Source: Legionella clemsonensis
Lineage (GTDB): Bacteria; Pseudomonadota; Gammaproteobacteria; Legionellales; Legionellaceae
Direction of reading: 5' to 3'
NCBI RefSeq assembly: GCF_002240035.1
Contig: NZ_CP016397.1
Span: 186,001 to 250,000, forward strand
DNA: 64,000 bases
A program made the position numbers and the translations under genes. The notes under the pieces are model-generated. The model worked only from the letters and a program-made list of their open reading frames with translations. It was not told where the DNA came from and did no database searches. This document shows positions 28,023 through 37,505 of the stretch, piece by piece. Each line of letters begins with the position of its first letter. Within the stretch, counting starts at the first letter, position 1.

Positions 28023-29837
28023 ATGTGTGGGATCATGGGTGCGACATCTCAACGTGACATTAGTAAGGTACTGTTGGAAGGATTGAGACGTCTAGAGTAT
28101 CGCGGTTATGATTCAGCAGGTATCGCTTTAATTGATAGTGCTGGACTGTTAAAACGAATTCGAATTCAAGGGAAAGTCCAAAGCCTGGCGGATGCCATGC
28201 AGGAAACTGCAGTCACGGGAAATGCAGGTATTGCTCATACCCGTTGGGCTACCCATGGTAAACCCTGTGAGCAAAATGCGCATCCTCATACGTCGCATGA
28301 TGAGATTGCTATTGTTCACAATGGTATTATCGAAAATCATGACGCACTGCGTGAAAAGTTGCGCACCAGTGGCTATACCTTTACTTCTGAAACAGATACT
28401 GAGGTCGCAGCGCACCTTATTCATTTTTATTATCAGAATCATGAAAATTTATTACGTGCAGTAAGAGAGGCAGCCCAGGAAATGCAGGGTGCCTTTGCTT
28501 TGGGTGTAATACATCAGCAACGTCCACAGGAATTAGTAGCTATTCGTAAAGGAAGTCCTTTGGTAGTAGGTCTTGGTATCGATGAGCAATTCATTGCTTC
28601 AGACGCCTTGGCGCTACGCTCTTTTGCTCAGTCAGTAATCTATTTGGAAGAAGGTGATAGTGCTTTATTAACAACTGACAAGGTTTCCTTGTTTAACACT
28701 CAGGGTGAAGCAGTAACTCGTGAGGTGCACGTGCTTAATGGAGACAGCCAGGCAGTGAGTAAAGGACCCTATCGCCATTTCATGCTGAAAGAAATTTATG
28801 AGCAGACTAAAGTATTGGCAGATACCTTGGAAGGGCGCATTAACAGTAAGGAAGTGATAAAAGCCAGTTTTGGCGAACGTGCTTCGGCTGTTTTTCAACA
28901 AGTTAAGCAAATTCACATTGTAGCCTGTGGAACGAGCTATCATGCCGGTTTAATTGCTCGTTATTGGCTGGAATCACTGACAGGATTGCCTACACAGGTT
29001 GAAATTGCCAGTGAGTATCGTTATCGTGATGTGGTTGTCGGGGACCATACTTTATTTATTACTGTCTCTCAGTCGGGTGAAACAGCAGATACCCTTGCGG
29101 CACTTCACAAAGCCAAATCCATGAAGTATTTAGCCAGTTTAGCGATTTGTAATGTGGCAACCAGCACATTGGTTCGGGAAGCAGACTGCGTTTTCCTCAC
29201 ACGAGCAGGCGTAGAGATAGGTGTCGCCTCTACCAAGGCATTTACGACGCAGCTAGCGGCATTTTTAATGCTTGCTGTAGCGCTTTGTAAAGATGAAAGA
29301 GCAGAACGAGTGCTGACTGAACTGCAAGAATTACCCTCTTGCTGTGAGCGCGCTTTGAAAATGAACAATGAGATAAAGGCATTAGCTTCATTATTTGTAA
29401 ATAAGGCTCATACCTTATTTTTAGGTCGAGGAGTACAATATCCTGTAGCATTGGAAGGCGCCTTGAAGTTAAAAGAAATTTCCTATATTCATGCCGAAGC
29501 TTATCCGGCGGGTGAGTTAAAGCATGGCCCTCTCGCCTTGGTGGACAAAGACATGCCAGTTATCGCTGTAGCACCCAATGATGAATTGCTTGATAAATTG
29601 AAATCCAATTTACATGAAGTGAGTGCTCGAGGTGGCCAGCTCATTGTCTTTGTTGATGATTCGCAAACCTGGGAAGCCGATGGTGCAAGATTAATTCCTG
29701 TCCCTGCGTGCGGTCAGTGGATCGCCCCTATTGTCTACACAATTCCCTTGCAATTACTTGCTTATCATGTGGCTGTTGCCAAAGGAACGGATGTTGATCA
29801 ACCAAGAAATTTAGCCAAATCGGTGACTGTGGAGTGA
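28023..29837 (+). CDS. glmS: Glutamine--fructose-6-phosphate aminotransferase
   Basis: 604 residues. N-terminal glutaminase begins MCGIMG with the Cys nucleophile at position 2 after Met removal, then RRLEYRGYDSAGIAL and HTRWATHGKP. Two SIS domains follow (SQSGETADTLAAL, then HAEAYPAGELKHGPLAL), ending DQPRNLAKSVTVE. It makes glucosamine-6-phosphate, the entry to UDP-GlcNAc. A site AAGGAG precedes ATG 28023. No catalytic glmS riboswitch is expected or seen. Confidence 0.97.
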   Translation: MCGIMGATSQRDISKVLLEGLRRLEYRGYDSAGIALIDSAGLLKRIRIQGKVQSLADAMQETAVTGNAGIAHTRWATHGKPCEQNAHPHTSHDEIAIVHNGIIENHDALREKLRTSGYTFTSETDTEVAAHLIHFYYQNHENLLRAVREAAQEMQGAFALGVIHQQRPQELVAIRKGSPLVVGLGIDEQFIASDALALRSFAQSVIYLEEGDSALLTTDKVSLFNTQGEAVTREVHVLNGDSQAVSKGPYRHFMLKEIYEQTKVLADTLEGRINSKEVIKASFGERASAVFQQVKQIHIVACGTSYHAGLIARYWLESLTGLPTQVEIASEYRYRDVVVGDHTLFITVSQSGETADTLAALHKAKSMKYLASLAICNVATSTLVREADCVFLTRAGVEIGVASTKAFTTQLAAFLMLAVALCKDERAERVLTELQELPSCCERALKMNNEIKALASLFVNKAHTLFLGRGVQYPVALEGALKLKEISYIHAEAYPAGELKHGPLALVDKDMPVIAVAPNDELLDKLKSNLHEVSARGGQLIVFVDDSQTWEADGARLIPVPACGQWIAPIVYTIPLQLLAYHVAVAKGTDVDQPRNLAKSVTVE

Positions 29838-29870
29838 ATCATTTAAGCACTTTTGGTTGAATAGATGATA

Positions 29871-29890
29871 GGAAGGGAACATTCCCTTCC
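29871..29890. terminator. Bidirectional terminator between glmS and galU
   Basis: GGAAGGGAACATTCCCTTCC is a perfect hairpin, 9 bp either side of CA. It lies between converging stops and has A/T-rich flanks serving both strands. Confidence 0.65.
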
Positions 29891-29911
29891 ACTAAAAATA
29901 TTGTGATTTTT

Positions 29912-30811
29912 TTAAATCACATCGGAATTTGCAGTTAATTTGGCAAAACTGGCAAAATAATCTCTGACTTTTTCTCCAATTTCGGGATGACGTAAGGCAT
30001 AATGCATCGTAGCTTTAACAAAACCAAATTTATCTCCGCAATCATATCGCGTCCCTTGAAAACTAAAACCCAATACCTCTTGAACGTTTATGAGTTGTGC
30101 AATTGCATCGGTAAGCTGGATTTCCTCGTCTTTTCCTGCTGAGATTTCTTCCAAAATGGAAAAAATTTCATAGTTAAAAATATAGCGCCCTACCACCCCC
30201 AGAGAAGAAGGCGCTTTTTCGGGAGAGGGTTTCTCAACAATGCCGTTTATTTCATAATAGGTATCCAGGCATTGGGAAACTGAAATCACCCCATATTTGA
30301 TTGAATCAGCGGGCTCAATTTTTTCTACTGCAAGAATATTCGCCTGAGTTTTATGGTAAAGTGATACCATTTGCGCTAAGCAATTTTCAGCGTTGCTCAT
30401 GATTAAATCATCAGGCAATAATACAGCAAAGGGTTCATCGTTGATAACCTGATGCGCATATTTTATAGCATCTCCTAAACCTTTTGGCTCAGGCTGCTTT
30501 ATAAACACACATTGAATGGAAGGAGGCAAAATATTATTAATGGTCGGCAATAAAGAGAGTTTACCCTCTATTTTTAGTCTTTCCTGAAGCTCATGGCTAG
30601 GAATAAGATGATCCTTGATAGCACGTTTAGAACTGTTAGTGATAAAAATTAATTCTTCAAACCCTGCAGAAACGGCCTCCTCTACGGCATATTGAATAAG
30701 TGGTTTATCCACGACGGCTAGCATTTCCTTGGGATTCGCTTTTGTAGCAGGTAAAAATCGAGTTCCTAACCCGGCAACGGGAAATACTACCTTTTTTAAC
30801 CTTTTTACCAT
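29912..30811 (-). CDS. galU: UTP--glucose-1-phosphate uridylyltransferase
   Basis: 299 residues from ATG 30811, which follows AAGGA at eight bases; the ATG at 30820 sits on that site. The nucleotidyltransferase signature VVFPVAGLGTRFLPATKANPKEML is complete, with the substrate residues in QPEPKGLGDA, EKPSPEKAPSS and YDCGDKFGF. It makes UDP-glucose, the substrate of the UDP-glucose dehydrogenase encoded at 41656. Divergent from the glycoside cluster, with 250 bases between, where both promoters must lie. Confidence 0.95.
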   Translation of the reverse strand: MVKRLKKVVFPVAGLGTRFLPATKANPKEMLAVVDKPLIQYAVEEAVSAGFEELIFITNSSKRAIKDHLIPSHELQERLKIEGKLSLLPTINNILPPSIQCVFIKQPEPKGLGDAIKYAHQVINDEPFAVLLPDDLIMSNAENCLAQMVSLYHKTQANILAVEKIEPADSIKYGVISVSQCLDTYYEINGIVEKPSPEKAPSSLGVVGRYIFNYEIFSILEEISAGKDEEIQLTDAIAQLINVQEVLGFSFQGTRYDCGDKFGFVKATMHYALRHPEIGEKVRDYFASFAKLTANSDVI

Positions 30812-31061
30812 CTCTATCATCCTTGAAAAAAATCAGCAGGATTTTTAGTATAGTGAAGAAAATCTTTTTTTTAATGAAAAATTTAAATTTTTTTTTAGTA
30901 GGTGCGTCTTTAGAAAAAATCAGGTAATGTAAGTGAAAATGCCCTCTAGAACTAAGTAAGGGAATAAGCAGCTTGTGCACTATGAATGCGTTTAATTAAT
31001 CTATTACCTATCTCATTTGCTGCAGTGCCCAAACTTGCCACTATTGTTTTAAGGATGAAGA

Positions 31062-32177
31062 ATGAAAAAAAATATATTAATTACCGGCGGTGCTGGTTTT
31101 ATAGGCTCCCATTTGGCAGATGAACTCATTGCAAAGGGCTACAAAATAAGGGCTTTAGACAATTTGTCTGAACAGGTGCATGGATTAAAAACTCAGCGGC
31201 CCGACTATCTTCATCCGGAAGTTGAACTTATTTTAGGCGATGTAAGGGACAAGGAGACCGTAAGAAAAGCGCTTCAGGGTATCGATGCTGTTTTTCATTT
31301 TGCTGCGATGGTAGGAGTAGGGCAAAGTATGTACCAGATAAAAAATTACACTGATGTCAATAATCTGGGTACAGCTATATTGCTGGAAGCGCTGATAGAA
31401 TCTCCTGTTGAAAAACTCATTGTTGCTTCCAGCATGAGCATTTACGGAGAGGGATTGTATAAAACAACCACAGGCACTTCCGTTGAAGAATGCAAGCGCA
31501 AACTTGAGGATTTAAAAAATCAACAATGGGAATTGCAGGAGGATGCACAAAATTATCTAATGCCCATTCCAACCCCCGAAGACAAAAAACCTTGTCTCTC
31601 ATCGGTATATGCGCTTTCCAAATATGACCAGGAACGTTTGTGCCTGATTACTGGTAAGGCCTATGGCATACCTGCTACTGCATTGCGCTTCTTTAACGTA
31701 TACGGAACCAGACAAGCGCTTTCTAATCCGTATACCGGTGTATTGGCTATTTTTGCCTCAAGATTATTAAACAATAATGCCCCCTTAATTTTTGAGGATG
31801 GTTTGCAAAAAAGAGATTTTGTGCACGTTAAGGATGTGGCCAGAGCTTGCCGATTAGCATTGGAGAATAGTAATGCTGACGGAGAAGTGATTAATATAGG
31901 CAGCGGTAATCAGTACACCATCCGTGAAATTGCAGAAAAGCTTGCCCAGGTTATGAATAAAGAAATTGAACCTCAGGTAACGGGCAAATATCGAGTGGGC
32001 GATATACGTCATTGTTTTGCCGACTTAACAAAGGCAAGAGCATTATTAGGATTTGAACCTTGCGTCCCATTTAATGAAGGATTGGCTGAGCTGTCTGTGT
32101 GGCTTGAAGGACAAATAGCGATTGATCATGTCCATAAGGCCACCAATGAGTTAGCTTTGCGAGGTTTGACAGTATAG
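31062..32177 (+). CDS. NAD-dependent sugar-nucleotide epimerase/dehydratase
   Basis: 371 residues, extended SDR. GGAGFIGSH (residues 9-17) binds NAD; SSMSIYGEG and VYALSKYDQE hold the catalytic Ser and Tyr-x3-Lys. An insertion of about 40 residues between these (KTTTGTSVEECKRKLEDL...) resembles dTDP-L-rhamnose/UDP-glucose 4-epimerase relatives of the WbiB type. The exact substrate is not assignable. First gene of the cluster; a site AAGGATG precedes the ATG, and the next gene follows after 14 bases. Confidence 0.85.
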   Translation: MKKNILITGGAGFIGSHLADELIAKGYKIRALDNLSEQVHGLKTQRPDYLHPEVELILGDVRDKETVRKALQGIDAVFHFAAMVGVGQSMYQIKNYTDVNNLGTAILLEALIESPVEKLIVASSMSIYGEGLYKTTTGTSVEECKRKLEDLKNQQWELQEDAQNYLMPIPTPEDKKPCLSSVYALSKYDQERLCLITGKAYGIPATALRFFNVYGTRQALSNPYTGVLAIFASRLLNNNAPLIFEDGLQKRDFVHVKDVARACRLALENSNADGEVINIGSGNQYTIREIAEKLAQVMNKEIEPQVTGKYRVGDIRHCFADLTKARALLGFEPCVPFNEGLAELSVWLEGQIAIDHVHKATNELALRGLTV

Positions 32178-32191
32178 AGAAGGAAGCGTTT

Positions 32192-33277
32192 ATGAAAGGT
32201 ACAATTGGAAATGAAAACTATACCCTGATAACCGGTGGGGCAGGTTTTATCGGCACCAATTTGGCTGACAGGCTCCTTGGTCAAGGTAGAAGGGTAATGA
32301 TTTATGACAATTTATCCCGACCAGGGGTAGAGCAGAATCTGCAATGGCTTAAAGGAAAATATGGTAATCAGGTTATTATACAGATAGCCGACATTAGAGA
32401 AAAAAAAGTACTTCAGGCGTGTGTAAACAACGCGCAACAAATTTTTCATTTTCTGGCGCAGGTAGCAGTCACTTCCTCCATTACAAATCCTGAAGATGAT
32501 TTTGAGGTCAATTTAGTCGGCACATTTAATCTATTGGAAGCGCTACGACATTCCTCCCGTACTCCTCCTTTGATATTTACCTCCACTAACAAGGTATATG
32601 GTGATTTAAGAGATCTTGCATTTACTACCAATCAAACCCGATTTTACCCAGAAGACGCAACCATTGATCTAAACGGTATTGATGAGAATCAGCCACTTGA
32701 TTTTCATAGTCCCTACGGTTGCTCGAAAGGCTCGGCAGATCAGTATGTGCTGGATTATTCAAGGTGCTACGGACTTAAAACAACTGTCTTTAGAATGAGT
32801 TGTATCTATGGGCCTCATCAATTTGGCAATGAAGATCAGGGGTGGGTTGCTCATTTCACAATTAGTGCGCTGGAGAGCAAGCCCGTTGTAATTTATGGTA
32901 ACGGCAAGCAGGTAAGAGACATTCTTTTTGTAGAAGATTTGATTGAGGCATTTCTGCTGGCAGAGCAACATATTGATAAACTATCAGGAAATGCATTCAA
33001 TATTGGGGGCGGGCCTAAAAATACTGTAAGCCTGATTGAGGTTGTTGAGCTCATTCAGAAAAAAACAGGCAAAGAAATCGACCTGATTTTTGAGGAATGG
33101 AGAACAGGGGATCAGTGCTATTACGTTTCTAATATTGCCAAATTTAAAAGCGCAACCGGTTGGTCGCCTAAGATTTCAGTATCCCAGGGTGTGGAGAGGC
33201 TTATCTCCTGGTTGAATGAATCAAAAAATCATTTTTCTAAGGAAAGCAAGTTTTTATCAAAAGCAATGGTTGAATAA
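32192..33277 (+). CDS. NAD-dependent epimerase, CDP-tyvelose/paratose 2-epimerase-like
   Basis: 361 residues, extended SDR. GGAGFIGTN binds NAD; TSTNKVYGDL and SPYGCSKG with Tyr-x3-Lys are the catalytic parts. YDNLSRPGVEQNLQWL and the long insert before the Tyr motif resemble CDP-paratose 2-epimerase (TyvE), which inverts C2 of the sugar. It is unlike the preceding epimerase in detail, so the two do different steps. Its stop overlaps the next start (TAATG), showing translational coupling. Confidence 0.8.
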   Translation: MKGTIGNENYTLITGGAGFIGTNLADRLLGQGRRVMIYDNLSRPGVEQNLQWLKGKYGNQVIIQIADIREKKVLQACVNNAQQIFHFLAQVAVTSSITNPEDDFEVNLVGTFNLLEALRHSSRTPPLIFTSTNKVYGDLRDLAFTTNQTRFYPEDATIDLNGIDENQPLDFHSPYGCSKGSADQYVLDYSRCYGLKTTVFRMSCIYGPHQFGNEDQGWVAHFTISALESKPVVIYGNGKQVRDILFVEDLIEAFLLAEQHIDKLSGNAFNIGGGPKNTVSLIEVVELIQKKTGKEIDLIFEEWRTGDQCYYVSNIAKFKSATGWSPKISVSQGVERLISWLNESKNHFSKESKFLSKAMVE

Positions 33278-34299
33278 TGGAAACATCTTTATTAACTAAA
33301 AAAATTAACCCCATAAGACCAAAGACTTCAATGATGAAAGCTGCGGTCATCTCGGCACCTCGAAAAGCAGCTGCCATTGTTGTTGCAGTTCCTGAGCCCA
33401 ATAAAGGCGAAGTACGTATTAAAATTGAGGGAAGTGGCGTATGCGCTTCCAATATCCCTGTCTGGGAAGGAAGAGATTGGTTTTCCTATCCTCTTGCAGC
33501 GGGTAACCCCGGTCACGAAGGCTGGGGAATTATAGACGCTATAGGGCCTGAGGTTGAGGGACTTAACGTGGGCGACAGAGTAACCTGCCTTTCCTATAAT
33601 GCCTACGCGGAATATGACATTGCCAAAGCGGAGGAAGTCATTGTTTTACCGACTTTTCTAGAAGGAAAACCTTTCCCTGGTGAGGCATTGGGTTGCGTTA
33701 TGAATATTTTTAGCCGTAGTGATATCCATGCTGGACAAACAGTCGCAGTAGTGGGTACAGGTTTTTTAGGTATCCTGCTCATTCAATTATTAAAATCAGC
33801 AGGGGCAAACGTTATTGCTATATCAAAACGTAGCTTTTCACTTCAAGCAGCAGCAGCGGCCGGAGCAGCTCAAACAATACCGATGAATGATCATTATGAG
33901 GTAATCGAGCGAGTGCAACAGTTAACTGGTAATGCATTTTGTGACCGGGTGATTGAAGTAACTGGTAAGGAATGGCCTTTAAATCTTGCTATCGAGCTTA
34001 CGGCTGAAAGAGGTAAATTGATTGTCGCTGGTTTTCATCAAGATGGTATGCGGCAAGTCAATATGCAGTTGCTGAACTGGAGAGGAATAGACATGATTAA
34101 CGCGCATGAGAGGAATCCTAAGCAGTATATCAAAGGGATACAGCATGCGATTAGAGCTATTGAGGAGGGAAAAATGAATCCTTTTCCCCTTTTTACGCAT
34201 TTGTTTACACTGGATAAAGCAGAGCAAGCCTTGAACTTACTTACCGAAAGACCCGAGGGCTTTATTAAAGCTTTGCTAATTAATAAGGCAGTAGTATGA
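33277..34299 (+). CDS. Zinc-type alcohol dehydrogenase (MDR family)
   Basis: 340 residues. GroES-like N-terminal domain (GEVRIKIEGSGVCASNIP, then NPGHEGWGIIDAIG with the catalytic-zinc His-Glu pair). Rossmann domain with VAVVGTGFLGILLIQLLKSAGA. The four structural-zinc Cys are absent, as in the sorbitol/threonine dehydrogenase-like subgroup. It probably oxidises or reduces a sugar or polyol hydroxyl in the cluster product. Start is ATG 33277, or 33331 if the extension is not real. It overlaps the next gene by four bases. Confidence 0.83.
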   Translation: METSLLTKKINPIRPKTSMMKAAVISAPRKAAAIVVAVPEPNKGEVRIKIEGSGVCASNIPVWEGRDWFSYPLAAGNPGHEGWGIIDAIGPEVEGLNVGDRVTCLSYNAYAEYDIAKAEEVIVLPTFLEGKPFPGEALGCVMNIFSRSDIHAGQTVAVVGTGFLGILLIQLLKSAGANVIAISKRSFSLQAAAAAGAAQTIPMNDHYEVIERVQQLTGNAFCDRVIEVTGKEWPLNLAIELTAERGKLIVAGFHQDGMRQVNMQLLNWRGIDMINAHERNPKQYIKGIQHAIRAIEEGKMNPFPLFTHLFTLDKAEQALNLLTERPEGFIKALLINKAVV

Positions 34300-35315
34300 C
34301 GGCAACTACTCCTTCTAATTCTAAAAAGCGCTTGTCTCTGGGATTTATTGGTGTGGGCTGGATAGGCAGAAGCAGAATGGAAGCACTTATTAACCAGGGC
34401 AATATCAAGGCTGTGGTAATCGCCGAGCCCTGTATGCAAAATGCTTCCAATGCCCTAAAGATGGCAGCAGGCGCCAGACTGGTTAAGTCACCTGAGGATG
34501 TATATAAAAACGAAGCGCTTGATGGTATTGTAATTGCTACCCCTAGTGCATTGCATGCCTCACAATCGTTGGAAGCTTTGAAAGCAGGTAAAGCCGTATT
34601 TTGTCAAAAGCCATTAGGTAGGACGTCTGAAGAAGTAGAGCAAATTATAAACGCATCAAAAGAGGCTGATAAATTACTTTTTGTTGATTTATCTTACCGC
34701 TATACAAAAGCTTTTCAGGCAATATACGACACCATTATTCGTGGTGAAATTGGTAGAATACATGCTGTCAATCTAGTATTTCATAATGCTTATGGTCCTG
34801 ATAAAGCATGGTTCTATGATATAAAACAATCTGGTGGCGGTTGTGTCATCGATCTGGGCGTACACCTGCTTGATATGGCCTTGTATTGTTTAGGTTTTCC
34901 TGAAGTTATCAACTTGCAAAGTCATCTTTACAGTAGAGGGATAAAATTAAAGCCCAATGAAGAAAAGGTAGAGGATTTTGCCAAAATATTTATGAGTACC
35001 GCAGATGAAACGACCTTAAGCCTTGAGTGCTCATGGAATGCTTCGGCAGGACAGGATGCAGTCATTGAAGTTGTTTTTTATGGCAGCGAAGGCGGTGTAG
35101 CGTTAAAAAATATAAATGGTTCATTTTACGATTTCAAAGCTGAAAAGTATAAGGGAACTCATACCCAAATTCTTGTTTTACCACCTGATGATTGGAGTGG
35201 AAGAACAGGGCTGGCATGGGCTGAAAAAATTGCAGCAGGACAGGGTTATGATCAGGTAATAGCCAATGAATATTTAAAAACTGCTCGGATAATTGACAGA
35301 ATTTATGGAAGATAA
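34296..35315 (+). CDS. Gfo/Idh/MocA-family oxidoreductase
   Basis: 339 residues. LGFIGVGWIGRSRMEALI (about 15-32) is the NAD(P)-binding start, ATPSALHASQSLEAL follows, and CQKPLGRT replaces the usual EKP motif with QKP, Lys retained. GGGCVIDLGVHLLDMALY holds the active-site Asp and His. Members act on sugars, inositols or sugar nucleotides. With the MDR enzyme before it, a two-step keto-sugar or inositol conversion is likely. Starts within the previous stop (ATGA). Confidence 0.87.
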   Translation: MTATTPSNSKKRLSLGFIGVGWIGRSRMEALINQGNIKAVVIAEPCMQNASNALKMAAGARLVKSPEDVYKNEALDGIVIATPSALHASQSLEALKAGKAVFCQKPLGRTSEEVEQIINASKEADKLLFVDLSYRYTKAFQAIYDTIIRGEIGRIHAVNLVFHNAYGPDKAWFYDIKQSGGGCVIDLGVHLLDMALYCLGFPEVINLQSHLYSRGIKLKPNEEKVEDFAKIFMSTADETTLSLECSWNASAGQDAVIEVVFYGSEGGVALKNINGSFYDFKAEKYKGTHTQILVLPPDDWSGRTGLAWAEKIAAGQGYDQVIANEYLKTARIIDRIYGR

Positions 35316-36423
35316 AATAACATTATTAATGACAGCTGATACGGTAGGAGGAGTTTGGACGTATACGGTCAACCTCTGTAAGGGATTGCTGGATTATAAC
35401 GTGGAAATCCATCTGATGACTTTGGGGGGGAAGCTGAGTAAACAGCAGCTTGAAGAGATAAATCGTCTGTCAAATGTAAGTTTATACTGCAGTGAATATA
35501 AGCTGGAATGGATGGAAAATCCCTGGGAAGATATGACGCTTGCCGAGCAATGGATAAGAGCAATTTATAAAAAAGTTAATCCTGATATTATCCATTTTAA
35601 CAATTATGTGGAAGCAAAGGGCGAGTGGCTATGTCCTGTTGTCACTGTTTTTCATTCTTGCGTACAAACATGGTGGAAGGCTGTAAAAGGAGAGAAAGCA
35701 CCTGCAGAATGGGAAAGGTATCGACACGCTGTTAAAAAATCCATTTTTTCATCGGATATTTTGATTGCACCCTCCAGAGCGATGCTTTGTGAGGCGCAGA
35801 GTATTTATGGAAAAGTTAACGTTGCAAAAGTAATTTATAACGGCAGTGATAGTTGGAACTTAAATGAATATGATAGAAAAGAATCCTTTATTTTAACAGC
35901 AGGACGTGTATGGGATGAAGCCAAAAACATCCTTCTGCTGTCAGAAATAGCAGATGAGCTTGATTGGCCAGTTTATATCGCCGGCAATACTATTAATCCC
36001 AACACGGGTCAAGCCAAGATGCCCGGGAATGCCCATTTTTTAGGACGTCTATCGCATCAAGAACTACAGACTTACATGCAACGGGCAGCCGTGTTTGTTA
36101 TGCCTGCACGTTATGAACCTTTTGGCCTTGCTGTGCTTGAAGCAGCACAGGCTGGCTGTGCACTGGCTTTAGGGCAGATAGAATCGCTTGAAGAAATTTG
36201 GCAGGATGCAGCGCTTTATTTTAAACCAGATGATAAAGCCAAGGTTGTTGAAACCTTGCAACAAATAATAAAAGACAGAAGCTTGCGTTTAAAGTTGGCT
36301 TCCGCTGCCTCCTTGAGAGCCAAAAATTTTACCCTGGAGCAAATGACACGGGAATATGTGGAGCTTTATAAGGATCTCCTGAGAAAAAAAGCGTTTAGAA
36401 AAATTAATATGGAAGCTATATGA
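35305..36423 (+). CDS. Glycosyltransferase family 4
   Basis: 372 residues from ATG 35305, overlapping the preceding gene by 11 bases; a TTG four codons earlier is less likely. GT-B fold: MTADTVGGVWTYTVNLCKGL at the start, FILTAGRVWDEAKNI at the second domain, and RYEPFGLAVLEAAQAGC, the E-x7-E motif binding the nucleotide sugar. No membrane segment. It should transfer a sugar with retention, donor unknown. The next gene overlaps by four bases. Confidence 0.88.
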   Translation: MEDKITLLMTADTVGGVWTYTVNLCKGLLDYNVEIHLMTLGGKLSKQQLEEINRLSNVSLYCSEYKLEWMENPWEDMTLAEQWIRAIYKKVNPDIIHFNNYVEAKGEWLCPVVTVFHSCVQTWWKAVKGEKAPAEWERYRHAVKKSIFSSDILIAPSRAMLCEAQSIYGKVNVAKVIYNGSDSWNLNEYDRKESFILTAGRVWDEAKNILLLSEIADELDWPVYIAGNTINPNTGQAKMPGNAHFLGRLSHQELQTYMQRAAVFVMPARYEPFGLAVLEAAQAGCALALGQIESLEEIWQDAALYFKPDDKAKVVETLQQIIKDRSLRLKLASAASLRAKNFTLEQMTREYVELYKDLLRKKAFRKINMEAI

Positions 36424-37502
36424 AAGCAGTGATGTTTTACCATTCCCTGGCCTCAGACTGGAATCATGGGAATGCCCATTTCTTAAGAGGTGTTGCACAA
36501 GAGTTGATTAATCGGGATTATGAAGTGGAGGTGTATGAACCCTTGGGAGGATGGAGCTTTTCTAATCTCGTTAAAGATCATGGTCAAGAAAAATTGGAAG
36601 AGTTTAAAAAATATTTTCCAACCCTTCAACCTCGCTTTTATGATCCTAAAAATCCAGAGTATAAAAAGTTACTCAGCGGTGCCGATTTAGTCATTGTTCA
36701 TGAATGGAATGAGCCTGAATTAGTTGCAACCCTAGGTAGATTAAAAAAAATCTATGGGTATAAGCTACTGTTTCATGATACTCATCATCGTGCTGTTTCA
36801 GACGAACAGAGCATGGCAAAGTATGATTTTACAGAGTACGATGGTGCCCTGGTGTTTGGAAAATTAATACAAGATATTTATAAGCATAAAAAATGGATCA
36901 GCAGAACATGGGTTTGGCATGAAGCTGCTCATCACCACTTGTTTACTCCTCAGTTTGCTGAAGAAAAAAAAGGCGATTTAGTGTGGATTGGCAATTGGGG
37001 AGACAATGAGCGCACCAATGAACTTATGGAGTTTTTAATAAAACCTGTAAAGGAATTAAGATTAAAAGCAAAAGTATACGGTGTACGCTACCCGCAAGAG
37101 GCGCTACAGGCACTTAAGGATGCGGGTATCGAATATGGAGGATGGCTTCCAAACTATAAAGTACCGGAAGTTTTTGCCCAATATAAAGTGACAGTACATG
37201 TACCGCGGGGCCCCTATGTTAAAAAACTATCAGGCATACCTACCATCCGGCCGTTTGAAGCCATGGCTTGTGGTATACCACTTATTTGTTCACCCTGGGA
37301 TGATTCCGAGAAGCTTTTTAATCCCGGAGAGGATTATTTAACAGCAAATAATGGACAGGAAATGAAGGAGCATTTAGAACAGCTTTTAAATAATGAGGAA
37401 CTTTCCGAAAAATTGGCTAAACACGGGCGTCAAACTATTTTGCAAAGGCATACCTGTTCACACCGCGTCAATGAACTCGAAACCATATTGGCAGAGCTCT
37501 AA
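36420..37502 (+). CDS. CgeB-like glycosyltransferase
   Basis: 360 residues. The N-terminal part (HSLASDWNHGNAHFLRGVAQEL) and the C-terminal TIRPFEAMACGIPLICSPWDDSEKLF, then a Glu/Asn-rich helix and QTILQRHTCSHRV, match the CgeB-type glycosyl transferase C-terminal family (GT-B). Together with the next two genes it forms a series of three related enzymes. Soluble. It overlaps the previous stop by four bases and leads the next by three. Confidence 0.8.
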   Translation: MKAVMFYHSLASDWNHGNAHFLRGVAQELINRDYEVEVYEPLGGWSFSNLVKDHGQEKLEEFKKYFPTLQPRFYDPKNPEYKKLLSGADLVIVHEWNEPELVATLGRLKKIYGYKLLFHDTHHRAVSDEQSMAKYDFTEYDGALVFGKLIQDIYKHKKWISRTWVWHEAAHHHLFTPQFAEEKKGDLVWIGNWGDNERTNELMEFLIKPVKELRLKAKVYGVRYPQEALQALKDAGIEYGGWLPNYKVPEVFAQYKVTVHVPRGPYVKKLSGIPTIRPFEAMACGIPLICSPWDDSEKLFNPGEDYLTANNGQEMKEHLEQLLNNEELSEKLAKHGRQTILQRHTCSHRVNELETILAEL

Positions 37503-37505
37503 ACG